13,831 nt of DNA from contig JAFAFW010000012.1 of assembly GCA_023423275.1 (NCBI GenBank), positions 1 to 13,831 of the forward strand, written 5' to 3'. Shown here piece after piece: positions 13,516-13,831 of the stretch (the stretch's first letter is position 1; the number at the start of each line of letters is the position of its first letter). This DNA is from Pseudomonadota bacterium (GTDB lineage: Bacteria; Pseudomonadota; Alphaproteobacteria; Rhizobiales; Hyphomicrobiaceae). Both the position numbers and the translations under genes were made by a program. The notes below the pieces were generated by a model. It saw nothing but the letters and a program-made list of their open reading frames with translations, did no database searches and was not told the origin of the DNA.

Positions 13516-13831
13516 GTGGGCCGCGTATTGGCTGGGGCAGTTCTCGTCGTTGTGATGGTTGCGCTTCTGTCGGTAGCCGGGCGTGCCGCTCGCGGCGTCG
13601 ATACCGCGCCTCCTGCCGCCAGCAGCCGTGAGCTGATCGTATTCGAGGCCGACAATTGCATTTATTGCGACGTCTTCCGGCGCGACGTGCTGCCCAATTA
13701 CCTCAATTCCAAACGCGCTGAAGAGGTGCCGATCCGTTTCGTGAACGTTTCGCGGTCCGGTGCCGTGGAGCGGTCGCTCAGCAGTCCGCTGGGATTGGTA
13801 CCGACAGTCGTGTTCATGGAAGACGGCCACG
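13516..13831 (+). CDS. Exported thioredoxin-like protein with CIYC motif (partial, 3' end outside window)
   Basis: The open frame continues off the right edge, leaving 105 visible residues. From GTG 13516 (GGAG at 13506-13509, 6 nt upstream) it begins with a hydrophobic segment, MGRVLAGAVLVVVMVALLSV, then GRAA, fitting a signal peptide or membrane anchor. ATG 13504 would add four residues. The mature part starts the thioredoxin fold with ELIVFEADNCIYCDVFRRDV, whose redox-type C-x-x-C motif is Cys48-Ile-Tyr-Cys51. It also shows the cis-proline strand LVPTVVFMEDG with Pro96. It is probably a periplasmic thiol-disulfide protein, perhaps SoxW/thioredoxin-like. The partner is unknown, and the Ile-Tyr pair between the cysteines does not settle whether it oxidises or reduces. 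It lies 112 bp downstream of the GT4 gene. Confidence 0.82.
   Translation, partial: MGRVLAGAVLVVVMVALLSVAGRAARGVDTAPPAASSRELIVFEADNCIYCDVFRRDVLPNYLNSKRAEEVPIRFVNVSRSGAVERSLSSPLGLVPTVVFMEDGH

Noticed and set aside
1..13831. A novel defence system, CRISPR array, prophage or transposon.
   Set aside because: No regularly spaced repeats, transposase, integrase, nuclease or phage-like genes are seen. All sizeable genes except the pheS-pheT insert fit known families.

Overview
The window looks like a chromosomal segment of an alphaproteobacterium, most likely of the order Hyphomicrobiales (Rhizobiales). This is inferred from the high GC content, the gene order alpha/beta hydrolase, infC, rpmI, rplT, pheS, pheT, and an IF-3 N-terminus of rhizobial type (M-R-R-P). 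It is mostly ordinary housekeeping sequence. I see no RNA genes, CRISPR arrays, insertion sequences or phage genes, and no clear undescribed multi-gene system.

Left part (1-1914): an ABHD10-like alpha/beta hydrolase on the minus strand, cut by the window edge, is divergent from a GT4 glycosyltransferase. Their start codons are only about 5-35 bp apart.

Centre (1915-7751): a plus-strand translation cluster. It holds infC (probably starting at a rare ATC codon), rpmI (L35), rplT (L20), pheS, an unrecognised small membrane protein, and pheT. The 230-bp infC-rpmI spacer contains several hairpins, one of them terminator-like, so transcription into the ribosomal protein genes may be controlled separately. 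The membrane protein splits the usually adjacent pheS and pheT.

Right part (7752-13831): a perfect 27-bp inverted repeat lies between the convergent ends of pheT and glpK. On the minus strand, a large membrane GT2 glycosyltransferase with a GspE-N/MshEN-like N-terminus is followed 51 bp later by glycerol kinase (glpK). Divergent from these on the plus strand come an orphan periplasmic family-3 solute-binding protein, a second GT4 glycosyltransferase of the MgtA/SqdX type, and the 5' part of an exported thioredoxin-like protein with a CIYC motif, cut by the window end.

Functionally, the central block makes translation factors: initiation factor 3, two large-subunit proteins and both subunits of Phe-tRNA synthetase. 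The flanks are envelope-oriented, with three glycosyltransferases, an exported binding protein and an exported redox protein. glpK supplies glycerol-3-phosphate for catabolism or lipid synthesis. No pathway linking the flank genes can be proven from the sequence alone.
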